Both the position numbers and the translations under genes were made by a program. The notes under the pieces were generated by a model. It made no database searches. It saw nothing but the letters and a program-made list of their open reading frames with translations, and was not told the origin of the DNA. This document shows, one piece after another, positions 5,605 through 12,228 of a stretch of DNA of 12,776 nucleotides. Position 1 is the stretch's first letter. Each line of letters opens with the position of its first letter. The stretch comes from DATKMS01 sp041497995 (GTDB lineage Bacteria; Desulfobacterota; Binatia; HRBIN30). The stretch spans positions 1 through 12,776 of the forward strand of contig JBGQHM010000185.1 in NCBI GenBank assembly GCA_041497995.1. Reading direction: 5' to 3'.

Positions 5605-7839
5605 CTACTGGAACGATTCGGTGAATAAAACCTGCTGTACGTAGACGAAGACCGGCGTGTTCGGCGGCAGATTGCCGACGTCGGTGAAGTGGGAGTCGTA
5701 GTTCCAGACTCGGTTCGGAGCGTTATAGATGTTGCAGTTGGCGCCGCCGCCAACGTTCGGGTTGTTGGTGGCGGGGTTACCGCCGGTGCCGCACCACAAA
5801 CCGTTGACATGTATCGGCGTGCCTAGGCTGACGAACGAGCCATTGTACGTCAGCGTGCGCCCGCCCCAGTCTTCGTGGAAGCGCGGATAGTTCTCCAAGC
5901 CACCATTGTACAGGCCGCCGTTTGTAACGTCGACGCCACCCAGGAAGGCCGCGTTGATCGTCGTATCTGCCGCAGCACGATCTGCAGCCGTCACATCCCA
6001 GATGCTCTGCCTATCATTGCGAGCGCAGTTGCTGTTGAAGTTACATTGCTGGTTGGGGCTGCCCGTTGCGCCGGCTTGCTGCCACATGTTGTTCGACATG
6101 ACGTTGATGCTGTCACCCATCAATGCCGCTGGCTCCCACACCGAATCGCCGGCGGCGCCCCGGTTGTAGTCACCAAGGACGTACAGCGCCTGATCGGTCA
6201 CGAAGGTCAGCCCGGTTAGATCGGCGGTCGGCGCGTAGTTGGGCAAGTTGCGCGAGCCGAAGACTCGGATACCGTAGTTGGTGATTCCACCGGATATGGG
6301 AGAGGCGAGATTCGAGTCGTCGATGGTTGCGAAGATGATTGGTCCGCCTTCGCTGATGTCGGCTGGGTCGAAAAGCCGCCCGGCCGAGGGTTGGGCGTTG
6401 TTCCATCTAAGCAAGTCGCTCACGTTGATGTTCAGGAGCAACATCCACTTGCGTTCGCGCCAATTGTAGAAACCGCCGCGACGGTAGTCGGTGTCGAAGG
6501 CGACGGCGGCGTTGGAAGCTCGCATGTCGCTCGCATAGACGCGGGGGTCATTGTTGCCGGGGTTCCAAGTAGGGGTGACCCCCGGGTCCTGCTGGCTCCC
6601 AACGAACCGGGGGGTGTACGAGAGTGCGGCTGCGTTGTTGCAATTTACGCGGCTGGTATCGGTGCAAGTACTCCGGGCTGGGTCTGGAACGTCCGTGTAA
6701 AAGATCGGCCGCGTTCTGGGGAACAAACTGTTGCCCGCGGCCTGATTCCAGACGGCATCGTTCATGAAGTTTTGCAATGCGGCGGTCTTGGCGACATCGG
6801 TAACACCATATTTGTCCTGGGCTTCGATGACGTGCGGCAGCACGGCCGGCACGAACGGAGGTCCCTTTATCGCTTCCAGCCTTGGGATCGCGTTGAGTTT
6901 CAGCACGATGCGCAGATCCGCTAGATTCCAGAAATCGCCCGTGCCGCGCTTGATGATATCCGGTTGGGGGATTGTGATGCTCTGGATCTTGCTGATCATG
7001 CTCCCCTTCCACGTTGCCAGCGTGGCCGCCGGAACCAGCCAGCGTGAACCAGCTCCGTTCTGGCACGGCAGCGTCTGCGGATCGAGATCATTTGAAGGAG
7101 GAACGATATCTTGGAGCATGTCGATGTTCACCGTGCCCGTACAGGGGCTAGACTGAGTGGTATCCTTCCGACCTCGATAAATGTCGCCTTTGGCGGAAAC
7201 CTGCACGCTGGTGATTCCTGCGGTAGGATTGTCGGCAATACTCAACGTGCTGCCTGTGTTGGTATTGAGGTAAAGGTCTCCGTTGGTGTGGATACGGCCA
7301 TTCAGAGTCATGTTTGGGCCCGGCAGAACCTCCAGGTCACCCGAGTAGAATGCAATGAACTGAAAGAGCGGAATGTTACCGACCCTGAATTGTGCGTTAA
7401 CGTTCGCCTCCGTATCTCCCGTCGTGGAGACGGCCTGCGAACTCTCGATGTAGCTGTACTCGGTTGAGCTCAAGCCGGCGAACAACTGTCCGGCGGGAAT
7501 GGTGATTTGCTGCCCGACCGCATTTCCGTCCGCTCCCGGGTTGACCGGATTCATCTGATACGTGACGGTCCGATTCCCGATGGTGAAGGAGGGGCGGGGC
7601 CCATACGGCCCGGTTGGCTTGTTCAGGCTCAGGAAGACATTGCGGTACTCACCCATGCCCTTGTTCAAGCCGGATTCAGCGGCGTAGAAGCCGGTAGTCG
7701 ACCGCTGGAACGCGCCACGCAAGCCGGTATCCATGGTGACGGAGCTCGTCAGGCCGGCGGCCAGGCCCATGAGGAGTGCGAGGATCAAGATGACTGCGAT
7801 GAGGGCGACGCCGGCTTCGTTATTGTGACCCGTATCCAT
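5605..7839 (-). CDS. pilX: PilX-like minor pilin with a very large C-terminal domain
   Basis: This encodes 744 residues from the ATG at 7839, preceded at 6 bases by GAGG. A second ATG at 7851 overlaps the pilW stop as ATGA but has no ribosome binding site. The N terminus has a short polar leader ending NNEAG, then VALIAVILILALLMGLAAGL, the PilX/GspK-type membrane helix, which lacks the Glu at +5 found in major pilins. FYAAESGLNKG follows, as is typical of PilX_N domains. The remaining ~650 residues are rich in N, G, T and aromatic residues with scattered cysteines, like extracellular beta-structured domains. PilX caps the minor-pilin initiation complex of type IV pili. Classical PilX proteins are about 200 aa, so this is greatly enlarged and could display an adhesive domain at the tip. 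It is the last gene of the operon. Confidence 0.8.
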   Translation of the reverse strand: MDTGHNNEAGVALIAVILILALLMGLAAGLTSSVTMDTGLRGAFQRSTTGFYAAESGLNKGMGEYRNVFLSLNKPTGPYGPRPSFTIGNRTVTYQMNPVNPGADGNAVGQQITIPAGQLFAGLSSTEYSYIESSQAVSTTGDTEANVNAQFRVGNIPLFQFIAFYSGDLEVLPGPNMTLNGRIHTNGDLYLNTNTGSTLSIADNPTAGITSVQVSAKGDIYRGRKDTTQSSPCTGTVNIDMLQDIVPPSNDLDPQTLPCQNGAGSRWLVPAATLATWKGSMISKIQSITIPQPDIIKRGTGDFWNLADLRIVLKLNAIPRLEAIKGPPFVPAVLPHVIEAQDKYGVTDVAKTAALQNFMNDAVWNQAAGNSLFPRTRPIFYTDVPDPARSTCTDTSRVNCNNAAALSYTPRFVGSQQDPGVTPTWNPGNNDPRVYASDMRASNAAVAFDTDYRRGGFYNWRERKWMLLLNINVSDLLRWNNAQPSAGRLFDPADISEGGPIIFATIDDSNLASPISGGITNYGIRVFGSRNLPNYAPTADLTGLTFVTDQALYVLGDYNRGAAGDSVWEPAALMGDSINVMSNNMWQQAGATGSPNQQCNFNSNCARNDRQSIWDVTAADRAAADTTINAAFLGGVDVTNGGLYNGGLENYPRFHEDWGGRTLTYNGSFVSLGTPIHVNGLWCGTGGNPATNNPNVGGGANCNIYNAPNRVWNYDSHFTDVGNLPPNTPVFVYVQQVLFTESFQ

Positions 7840-7847
7840 CGATCGCC

Positions 7848-8693
7848 TCATGAGGGGAGAAGGTTGCGGGGTTTCGCGCTGATGCGTCCGGTGAGCCGGA
7901 TGTACTGGCCGTTGCGGGCGGTCGTGCGTGAACGAACTGTGACCGTGATCATTATCGCATTCACCATGCGCCATTGATCGTCGGCGGCAGGGGGGGCGTC
8001 GATGATGTCGCAGGGTGGGCAGTTGCGCGCCAGCAAGTACTTGACGGTGAGGTTCTCAACTCCGTACGCGAAGGGTACCGCAGAATTCCCATTTGCGGCG
8101 ATGGTGAGCACCGGCAAACTCGCGTTCGATGTGTCAATGGCGTAGGCTCGCTCATCGACCGCGTAGACACCGCTGCTTGCAGGGTAGGCCTGCGTCCAGC
8201 CGCCAGACTTCTGAATGGTGGTCGCGCTCGGTACGGCGGTAATCGTGAACGATTCGCCGCTTCCGTTCGGATGACGGATCAAAGCGCGCATTCCCACAGT
8301 GAATCCACTGGAACTGCCGACGGTGAATGTGCTGGCCGTCTGCGCCATGTCCGCTGACAGCGCTGTGCTCACGCAGCTGAGGTTTGGTCGCACCAGCCCG
8401 GTGCGTGTGGTGATGGTATCGCTTGTCGCCGAGTCGGTCCCATCCAGAACGACGAAATCGCCAGTGACCGGCAGGCAGGCGCCGCCGAGGCGCAGATCCC
8501 GCGCCATAGATTCCAGCGTGGAGCGCAATCCTTGCTGTGTTTCGACCAGAAGAGTTTGATCCTGCATGTAGTTGCGGCTGGCCACGAAGAGCCCGCCTGC
8601 TCCTGCCATGACAGTCGAGACGATGGCGGTCGCGACCAGCAACTCGACGAGTGAAAAGCCGCGTTCACCGCGTGATGTCTGTATAGATTGCAT
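7848..8693 (-). CDS. pilW: PilW-like minor type IV pilin
   Basis: This encodes 281 residues. The leader ends in RG (G12), followed by FSLVELLVATAIVSTVMAG, a textbook class III signal peptide: prepilin peptidase cuts after G12, F13 is N-methylated and E17 is the +5 glutamate. A long amphipathic helix follows (MQDQTLLVETQQGLRSTLES, then MARDLRLGG), as in PilW. The rest is a beta-rich periplasmic domain with a Cys pair near the end (NCPPCD). It should assemble with FimT, PilV and PilX into the complex that primes pilus assembly. The start overlaps pilV by 29 bp and lacks a clear ribosome binding site, so translation is likely coupled. The stop is 9 bases past the chosen pilX start. Confidence 0.87.
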   Translation of the reverse strand: MQSIQTSRGERGFSLVELLVATAIVSTVMAGAGGLFVASRNYMQDQTLLVETQQGLRSTLESMARDLRLGGACLPVTGDFVVLDGTDSATSDTITTRTGLVRPNLSCVSTALSADMAQTASTFTVGSSSGFTVGMRALIRHPNGSGESFTITAVPSATTIQKSGGWTQAYPASSGVYAVDERAYAIDTSNASLPVLTIAANGNSAVPFAYGVENLTVKYLLARNCPPCDIIDAPPAADDQWRMVNAIMITVTVRSRTTARNGQYIRLTGRISAKPRNLLPS

Positions 8694-9057
8694 ACAGCGA
8701 TATGCTCTGCGCGCCTGCCGGTTCCGTCCAAGTCACCTGCGTAGTGATCGTCTTCAAACTGGGCGCCGGGGCGTCCGCGACGACAGTCGTTTGCACATGG
8801 TAGGCGGGGCTCCCGACCGCGGGGGTTGGGTCGGTAGTTCTGCTGGCGATGTTGGGGTAGTCAAGCGAGCGGATCGACTCGAGCTCCGCCTCGGCGACCG
8901 CGATGGCGGCGGTCGTGGTGCCGTTCGTTCTCTGTCGGCGGATGTGCTGGGTTAACAGATTGCCTACCGCGGCCGCTGCGATTCCGAAGAGTCCCAGGGC
9001 GACCAGCGACTCGATCAGGCTCGCGCCACGTTGTCGGCGTCTGCGTCTACAGCTCAT
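8665..9057 (-). CDS. pilV: PilV-like minor type IV pilin
   Basis: This encodes 130 residues from the ATG at 9057. The reading frame is open further upstream, but that part is arginine-rich and overlaps fimT, so it is not coding. The leader MSCRRRRRQRG is strongly basic. After G11 comes ASLIESLVALGLFGIAAAAVG, a prepilin-type helix with Glu at +5. The next segment (TTTAAIAVAEAELESIRSLD) and the short C-terminal beta part fit the PilV/GspI-like minor pilins. A purine-rich GGGG lies 7 bases before the start. It overlaps fimT by 11 bp and pilW by 29 bp. Expected role: minor subunit in the pilus-tip initiation complex in the inner membrane and periplasm. Confidence 0.83.
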   Translation of the reverse strand: MSCRRRRRQRGASLIESLVALGLFGIAAAAVGNLLTQHIRRQRTNGTTTAAIAVAEAELESIRSLDYPNIASRTTDPTPAVGSPAYHVQTTVVADAPAPSLKTITTQVTWTEPAGAQSISLYAIYTDITR

Positions 9058-9574
9058 TGATTTGCCCCGAGGGCCAGGCTTGGAGCGCCTTCGCCTTACC
9101 GAAGTCGTCGATGAGGGTGATCTGTTCGACCGCTGCCAAGTTGGTACTAATGCCCCGACTGTTGAACTCAATGTTCGTGCCGATGATCGCCTGGCACGGA
9201 GACGTACATTGCGTACCTGAGGCGAAGCGGGTGCTGGCAGGCAGGGCAATTGTCTTCGTCTTCGTGTCGTCGACGCTCCATACCCCCGCGCCGTCCTGCA
9301 CCATCTGGGCGATACGCACCTGACTGGCATTGGCGAAATCGATGCGGAAGTGCACGCTCTTGGTGATCGCCTTCGCTCGGGCCAGGCGCAGGTTGGCGAT
9401 CACGAGTCGCTGCGCGGCATTGATTTGCATTCGGCGAGCATCAAAGTGTGGGACGGCGATGCGGGCAAGGACCCCAAAAAGCGCCATGGCGACGATAACC
9501 TCGACCAGGGAGTACCCACTTCTTGAGGTGATCCGGCGCACAGCCCTCTTGTCCAGCGGCTTCCGAGTTCCCAT
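9047..9574 (-). CDS. fimT: GspH/FimT-family pseudopilin, first gene of the minor pilin operon
   Basis: This encodes 175 residues from the ATG at 9574. ATGs at 9583 and 9646 are also in frame, and none has a good ribosome binding site, so the start is uncertain. The 20-residue leader ends in RSG; then YSLVEVIVAMALFGVLARIAVP gives the pilin helix with Tyr at +1 and Glu at +5. The helix continues into NAAQRLVIANLRLARAKAI, characteristic of GspH/FimT proteins. A beta domain follows with a probable disulfide pair (QCTSPCQ) and an FNSRG segment typical of the family. FimT-like pseudopilins act in type IV pilus assembly, and some bind DNA for uptake. The pilV start lies 11 bp inside this gene. Confidence 0.8.
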   Translation of the reverse strand: MGTRKPLDKRAVRRITSRSGYSLVEVIVAMALFGVLARIAVPHFDARRMQINAAQRLVIANLRLARAKAITKSVHFRIDFANASQVRIAQMVQDGAGVWSVDDTKTKTIALPASTRFASGTQCTSPCQAIIGTNIEFNSRGISTNLAAVEQITLIDDFGKAKALQAWPSGQINEL

Positions 9575-9758
9575 CGCGACCATGGGGTGGACGCAAGCTA
9601 CGTGCCTCTGCGACGGCGAACCGATCAGTGACTCAAAATGGTTCATCCGAACGTTGAAAGGGAACGCGTAAGCGTCATGACGTTACAGGGCCGACGGTTG
9701 CCATCGCCGAGCCTTGCCAAGGGTGGTCGCGCGGTGCTTCATGGCAGTCTAAGCAGCC

Positions 9759-9772
9759 GCAAGGTGCGTGCC
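9759..9772 (-). promoter_or_regulatory. Candidate sigma-54 (-24/-12) promoter for the pilin operon
   Basis: The minus strand reads GGCACGCACCTTGC, matching the sigma-54 consensus GGCACG-N4-TTGC with exactly ten bases between the GG and GC dinucleotides. Transcription would start near 9747, about 170 bases before the chosen fimT start and 100 before the outermost ATG. Pilin genes are classic targets of RpoN with PilR. A search by eye can find such matches by chance, but the position and direction are right. Confidence 0.5.
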
Positions 9773-9891
9773 GCATTCGCGTGCTCGCGGTCGCCGCCGG
9801 CGCTGCCGATTACGGTAGTGAAACTTCCGAGGGTACGCCAAGAAACGTTGCACTAGTACCGGGCGGGTCTATGAGGCCTATGCGGATATTC

Positions 9892-9920
9892 TTGACTCGG
9901 TGTTGCCGCGTTCCTATGCT
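9892..9920 (+). promoter_or_regulatory. Candidate sigma-70 promoter for mobA
   Basis: TTGACT (9892-9897) and TATGCT (9915-9920) are separated by 17 bases, matching the -35 and -10 boxes in 5 and 4 of 6 positions. Transcription would begin near 9927, about 45 bases before the ATG at 9972, which argues against any mobA start further upstream. The remainder of 9647-9891 shows only the sigma-54 site and no gene. Confidence 0.5.
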
Positions 9921-9971
9921 TGCGGCCAGCTGACCAGGAGAGCATCGAGGCCCTCATCCGACACTAGGACA

Positions 9972-10601
9972 ATGTGGACTGCTTCAGGGGGACGAAACGC
10001 GCACGAGAGACTGAGTGACCGGGTCGCAGGTGTGATCCTCGCTGGAGGTCAGAATCGCCGTATGGGCGGTGCTGATAAGGCCTTTCTCACCGTTAATGGC
10101 CAGACGGTTTTCGAGCGGACGTTGGGAGTGTTACGTGGCTGCTTTTCTCAGGTCGTGCTGGTGAGCAACACGCCCCAGAAATACGCGTCCTTTGATGTGC
10201 AAGTTACCAGCGATGAATTCATCGGACGGGGACCACTAGCCGGTATTCATGCGGCGCTCGGCGTGGTGGAACTCCCGTACGCGTTTGTGGTTGCCTGTGA
10301 TATGCCCTTCCTGCGTGTGGAGCCCATCGCGTTCCTGGTACAGCGCGTCGTGCAGCAGGATGCCATCGTGCCGTGGTGGGATGGGGACATCGAACCGTTG
10401 CATGCCGTCTATGCCTCGCGCCTGCGAGAGGACATGGGGCAGGCGCTGCGGCGCGGCGGACACGCGATCAGGGATTTCCTTCCGAGCATCGCGGTCGATT
10501 ACATACCCGAAGAGATCATGCGCCAGGCAGAGGGCGCGGACGAGTCCTTCCGCAACGTCAACACTCCCGAAGACGCAGCCCGGTTTTCCGTGCAGGTATA
10601 G
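9972..10601 (+). CDS. mobA: Molybdenum cofactor guanylyltransferase
   Basis: This encodes 209 residues. MobA transfers GMP from GTP to molybdopterin to make the guanine dinucleotide form of the cofactor used by DMSO reductase- and nitrate reductase-type enzymes in the cytoplasm. The signature GVILAGGQNRRMGGADKAFL (about 20-39) is the nucleotide-binding loop with the conserved G-G-x-x-x-R-M-G-x-x-K. DEFIGRGPLAGIHAAL (81-96) and VVACDMPFL (107-114, metal-binding Asp110) are further family motifs, and the C-terminal NVNTPED is typical. I chose the ATG at 9972 because a promoter candidate lies 50 bp upstream. It adds about 16 residues before the usual start and a possible AGGA is rather close, so a non-ATG start nearer the core cannot be excluded. 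No other molybdenum gene is seen in the window. Confidence 0.92.
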   Translation: MWTASGGRNAHERLSDRVAGVILAGGQNRRMGGADKAFLTVNGQTVFERTLGVLRGCFSQVVLVSNTPQKYASFDVQVTSDEFIGRGPLAGIHAALGVVELPYAFVVACDMPFLRVEPIAFLVQRVVQQDAIVPWWDGDIEPLHAVYASRLREDMGQALRRGGHAIRDFLPSIAVDYIPEEIMRQAEGADESFRNVNTPEDAARFSVQV

Positions 10602-10623
10602 ATGTGAGGGCGAACAATCCGGA

Positions 10624-10818
10624 ATGCTCGGACTCATTGACGCGAGCGGGATCGCGCAGTACAGTGCGCGCCGTTACTCGGAGGAATCGCCGTTCGCCGA
10701 CCCGGCAGGAATGGCCGCCCTCGTAGAGTTGATACGCACCCGCCCCAAACTTGCCAATGTGAATATCGTCCTCTGTCCCGAGCCCGATGGGAAACGAGAT
10801 CATCCGTCAGACGTATGA
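10624..10818 (+). CDS. Possible small protein overlapping the transglutaminase-like gene
   Basis: This is a 64-residue ORF starting MLGLIDASGIAQYSARRY and ending with PSDV. It fills the gap between mobA (stop 22 bases earlier) and the next gene, whose ATG lies 32 bp inside it. The sequence looks protein-like (EESPFADPAGMAALVELIRT, then NVNIVLCPEPDGKRD) and has no domain I recognise. The ribosome binding site is weak. It may be a real small gene translationally coupled to the next one, or the displaced N-terminal part of a longer ancestor. Confidence 0.35.
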   Translation: MLGLIDASGIAQYSARRYSEESPFADPAGMAALVELIRTRPKLANVNIVLCPEPDGKRDHPSDV

Positions 10819-11401
10819 CGAGTGGACGCGCGGTTGCGATCCCCTGCGTGCCCGCATCGTATTGTTTGAGCGCGTGCGGGATCTCCCATACGCGTACCCG
10901 TCCAGCCGTGATCCCAGCGCCGTGCTCGAGCAGCGGCACGGGTCCTGTTCGGGGAAGCACTACCTCCTTGGTGAGATGTTCCGGCTATCGGGCTTGGATG
11001 TGCGTCACATGATCTGCACGCACCGCTTCAACGAGTCTCCGCTAGCATTTCCGCGGCCCATGCAGGAAATGTTGCGAAAGAACGAAATCGTCGACCTGCA
11101 TGACTACGTGCAGATTGCGGTAAACGACGGGTGGGTCGACATCGACGCAACCTGGGAACGCGGCCTCCGCGAGTTTGGGTTTCCGGTCAACGAAGAGTGG
11201 GATGGGATGAGTCCCATGGCCTTGAGCGTTGTGGCAGAGGACTACGCTGTTGCCGAACGCGACCCTGAACGGCTCAAGGAAGAATTGCTTTCTAAGCTGA
11301 CGCCGCGCCAGCGCGCCCTGCGCAAACAGTTCTTAGAAGGGCTCAGCGGGTGGGTCCAGGAGCTGACTGCGGAGATTGAGCGGGACTCCGGCGCCGCATG
11401 A
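10787..11401 (+). CDS. Transglutaminase-like cysteine protein
   Basis: This encodes 204 residues. The transglutaminase-like Cys-His-Asp triad is visible in order: C54 in QRHGSCSGKHYLLGEMF, H105 in VDLHDYVQI, and D118 or D120 in GWVDIDATWE. These domains occur in proteases, amidases and structural relatives, so the substrate cannot be told. There is no signal peptide or membrane helix, so it is probably cytoplasmic. The last 50 residues are helical and charged (DPERLKEELLSKLTPRQRAL). The ATG at 10787 lies inside the preceding small ORF and has no good ribosome binding site. The TGA overlaps the ATG of the Nudix gene as ATGA, so the two are almost certainly translated together. Confidence 0.8.
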   Translation: MGNEIIRQTYDEWTRGCDPLRARIVLFERVRDLPYAYPSSRDPSAVLEQRHGSCSGKHYLLGEMFRLSGLDVRHMICTHRFNESPLAFPRPMQEMLRKNEIVDLHDYVQIAVNDGWVDIDATWERGLREFGFPVNEEWDGMSPMALSVVAEDYAVAERDPERLKEELLSKLTPRQRALRKQFLEGLSGWVQELTAEIERDSGAA

Positions 11402-11916
11402 GTAGCGACGAACTCGTCGACATAGTCGACGATGCCGATCGGGTGATCGATCAGGTGACACGACACGAGGTGCGTCGCAGAAATCTCCGCCACCGCAGCG
11501 TCTACGTACTGGTTTTCAACTCCGCAGGGCAACTCTTCACCCACCGCCGCACGCTGACGAAGGACGTCTTCCCGGGGCAGTGGGATGTGGCCGCCGGTGG
11601 CGTCCTCAATGCCGGTGAAGACTACGACGACGGTGCCAAACGCGAGCTCCGCGAGGAGCTGGGCGTCGATGGCGTGACGCTACGACGTCTGTTTCCACTG
11701 CGCTATGACGATGCGCGGAACCACGTCGTCGGCATGGTGTATAGCTGCACATGGGACGGTCCCTTCCGCCTGCAAGCCGCAGAGATTGTGGAGGGGCTGT
11801 GGATGGACTTAGATGTCCTCCTGGATCGCACTCAACGAGACCCCTTCTGCCCCGATGGTCTCGAAGCGCTCCGACTCTATCTTGCCAAGCTCGAAGCGGC
11901 ACGGCATCGCCGATGA
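11398..11916 (+). CDS. yfcD: Nudix hydrolase, YfcD type
   Basis: This encodes 172 residues with a perfect Nudix box G-x5-E-x7-REUxEExGU at 68-90 (G68, E74, R82, E83, E86, E87, G89, V90), which binds Mg2+ for hydrolysis of a nucleoside-diphosphate-linked substrate. The whole protein follows E. coli YfcD and the related isopentenyl-diphosphate isomerase-like Nudix proteins. These features are an N-terminal ELVDIVDDADRVIDQVTR, LRHRSVYVLVF, then HRRTLTKDVFPGQWD just before the box, and a C-terminal EIVEGLWMDLDVL with DPFCPDGLEAL. The substrate of YfcD is not settled to my knowledge. The start overlaps the previous stop by four bases (ATGA), so it shares an operon with the transglutaminase-like gene. 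Confidence 0.9.
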   Translation: MSSDELVDIVDDADRVIDQVTRHEVRRRNLRHRSVYVLVFNSAGQLFTHRRTLTKDVFPGQWDVAAGGVLNAGEDYDDGAKRELREELGVDGVTLRRLFPLRYDDARNHVVGMVYSCTWDGPFRLQAAEIVEGLWMDLDVLLDRTQRDPFCPDGLEALRLYLAKLEAARHRR

Positions 11917-11961
11917 GTTCGCCTAAACGGATTCGGACTGGTTGAGCAGGCAGTTTGCGCT

Positions 11962-12123
11962 TCAACTAGGGTCGTGTTTCTCGAGGGCACGGACACTTCC
12001 TTCGAGAACAAGCTTCCGAACCCCCCCCGCGTTTTCGATCGTTACGGTTGAGCCCTCAATAGCGATGACCCTGAAGATACCCGCCGCGCTCATGGTGACT
12101 ACTCTGTCGCCGATTTCCAACAT
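11962..12123 (-). CDS. Small 53-aa conserved-looking protein, beta-rich
   Basis: The minus strand encodes MLEIGDRVVTMSAAGIFRVI, then AIEGSTVTIENAGGVRKLVL and EGSVRALEKHDPS. The start is very well supported: AAGGAGG lies 4 bases before the ATG, the best ribosome binding site in the window besides that of the IS integrase. The pattern GDRVV...GIFRVIAIEGSTVTIEN...RKLVLEGSVRAL is that of a small SH3/KOW-like beta barrel, which often binds RNA, DNA or protein; this is inference from strand pattern only. It is transcribed against the Nudix gene, with 45 bases between the two stops, and divergently from tadA. A run of eight G's in the coding strand (about residues 32-35) is a potential slippage site. 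Confidence 0.7.
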   Translation of the reverse strand: MLEIGDRVVTMSAAGIFRVIAIEGSTVTIENAGGVRKLVLEGSVRALEKHDPS

Positions 12124-12127
12124 GGGC

Positions 12128-12134
12128 CCTCCTT
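12128..12134 (-). promoter_or_regulatory. Ribosome binding site of the 53-aa gene
   Basis: AAGGAGG on the minus strand, 4 bases before the ATG at 12123. It is near-perfect complementarity to the 16S rRNA tail and is the main evidence that this short gene is real. Confidence 0.7.
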
Positions 12135-12139
12135 CGGGC

Positions 12140-12172
12140 GTGATCCTAGCGAGCGATCACACCACGAGTAAA
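12140..12172 (-). promoter_or_regulatory. Candidate promoter with overlapping palindrome for the 53-aa gene
   Basis: On the minus strand TTTACT (12172-12167) and TAGGAT (12148-12143) are 18 bases apart, resembling -35 and -10 boxes (4 of 6 each). The inverted repeat GTGATC-N9-GATCAC (12140-12160) overlaps the -10 box, where a repressor site would be expected. Both matches are modest. Confidence 0.3.
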
Positions 12173-12228
12173 GCTGCTGGCGGGAGAAGCCGTTGTTGGT
12201 CGGAAAGGCGTGTGGTAGCGTCCGCGCG

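Noticed and set aside
9058..9330. Upstream extension of pilV to 9330
   Set aside because: It lies within fimT in another frame, is arginine-rich, and would bury the prepilin leader 100 residues inside the protein.
9900..9971. mobA start at 9900
   Set aside because: The candidate promoter -10 box lies at 9915-9920 and transcription would begin after 9920, so this start would not be on the transcript.
10249..10623. Upstream part of the frame that contains the 64-aa ORF
   Set aside because: It runs inside mobA in another frame and is rich in R, S, C and W, as a shadow frame is. Only the part after the mobA stop looks protein-like.
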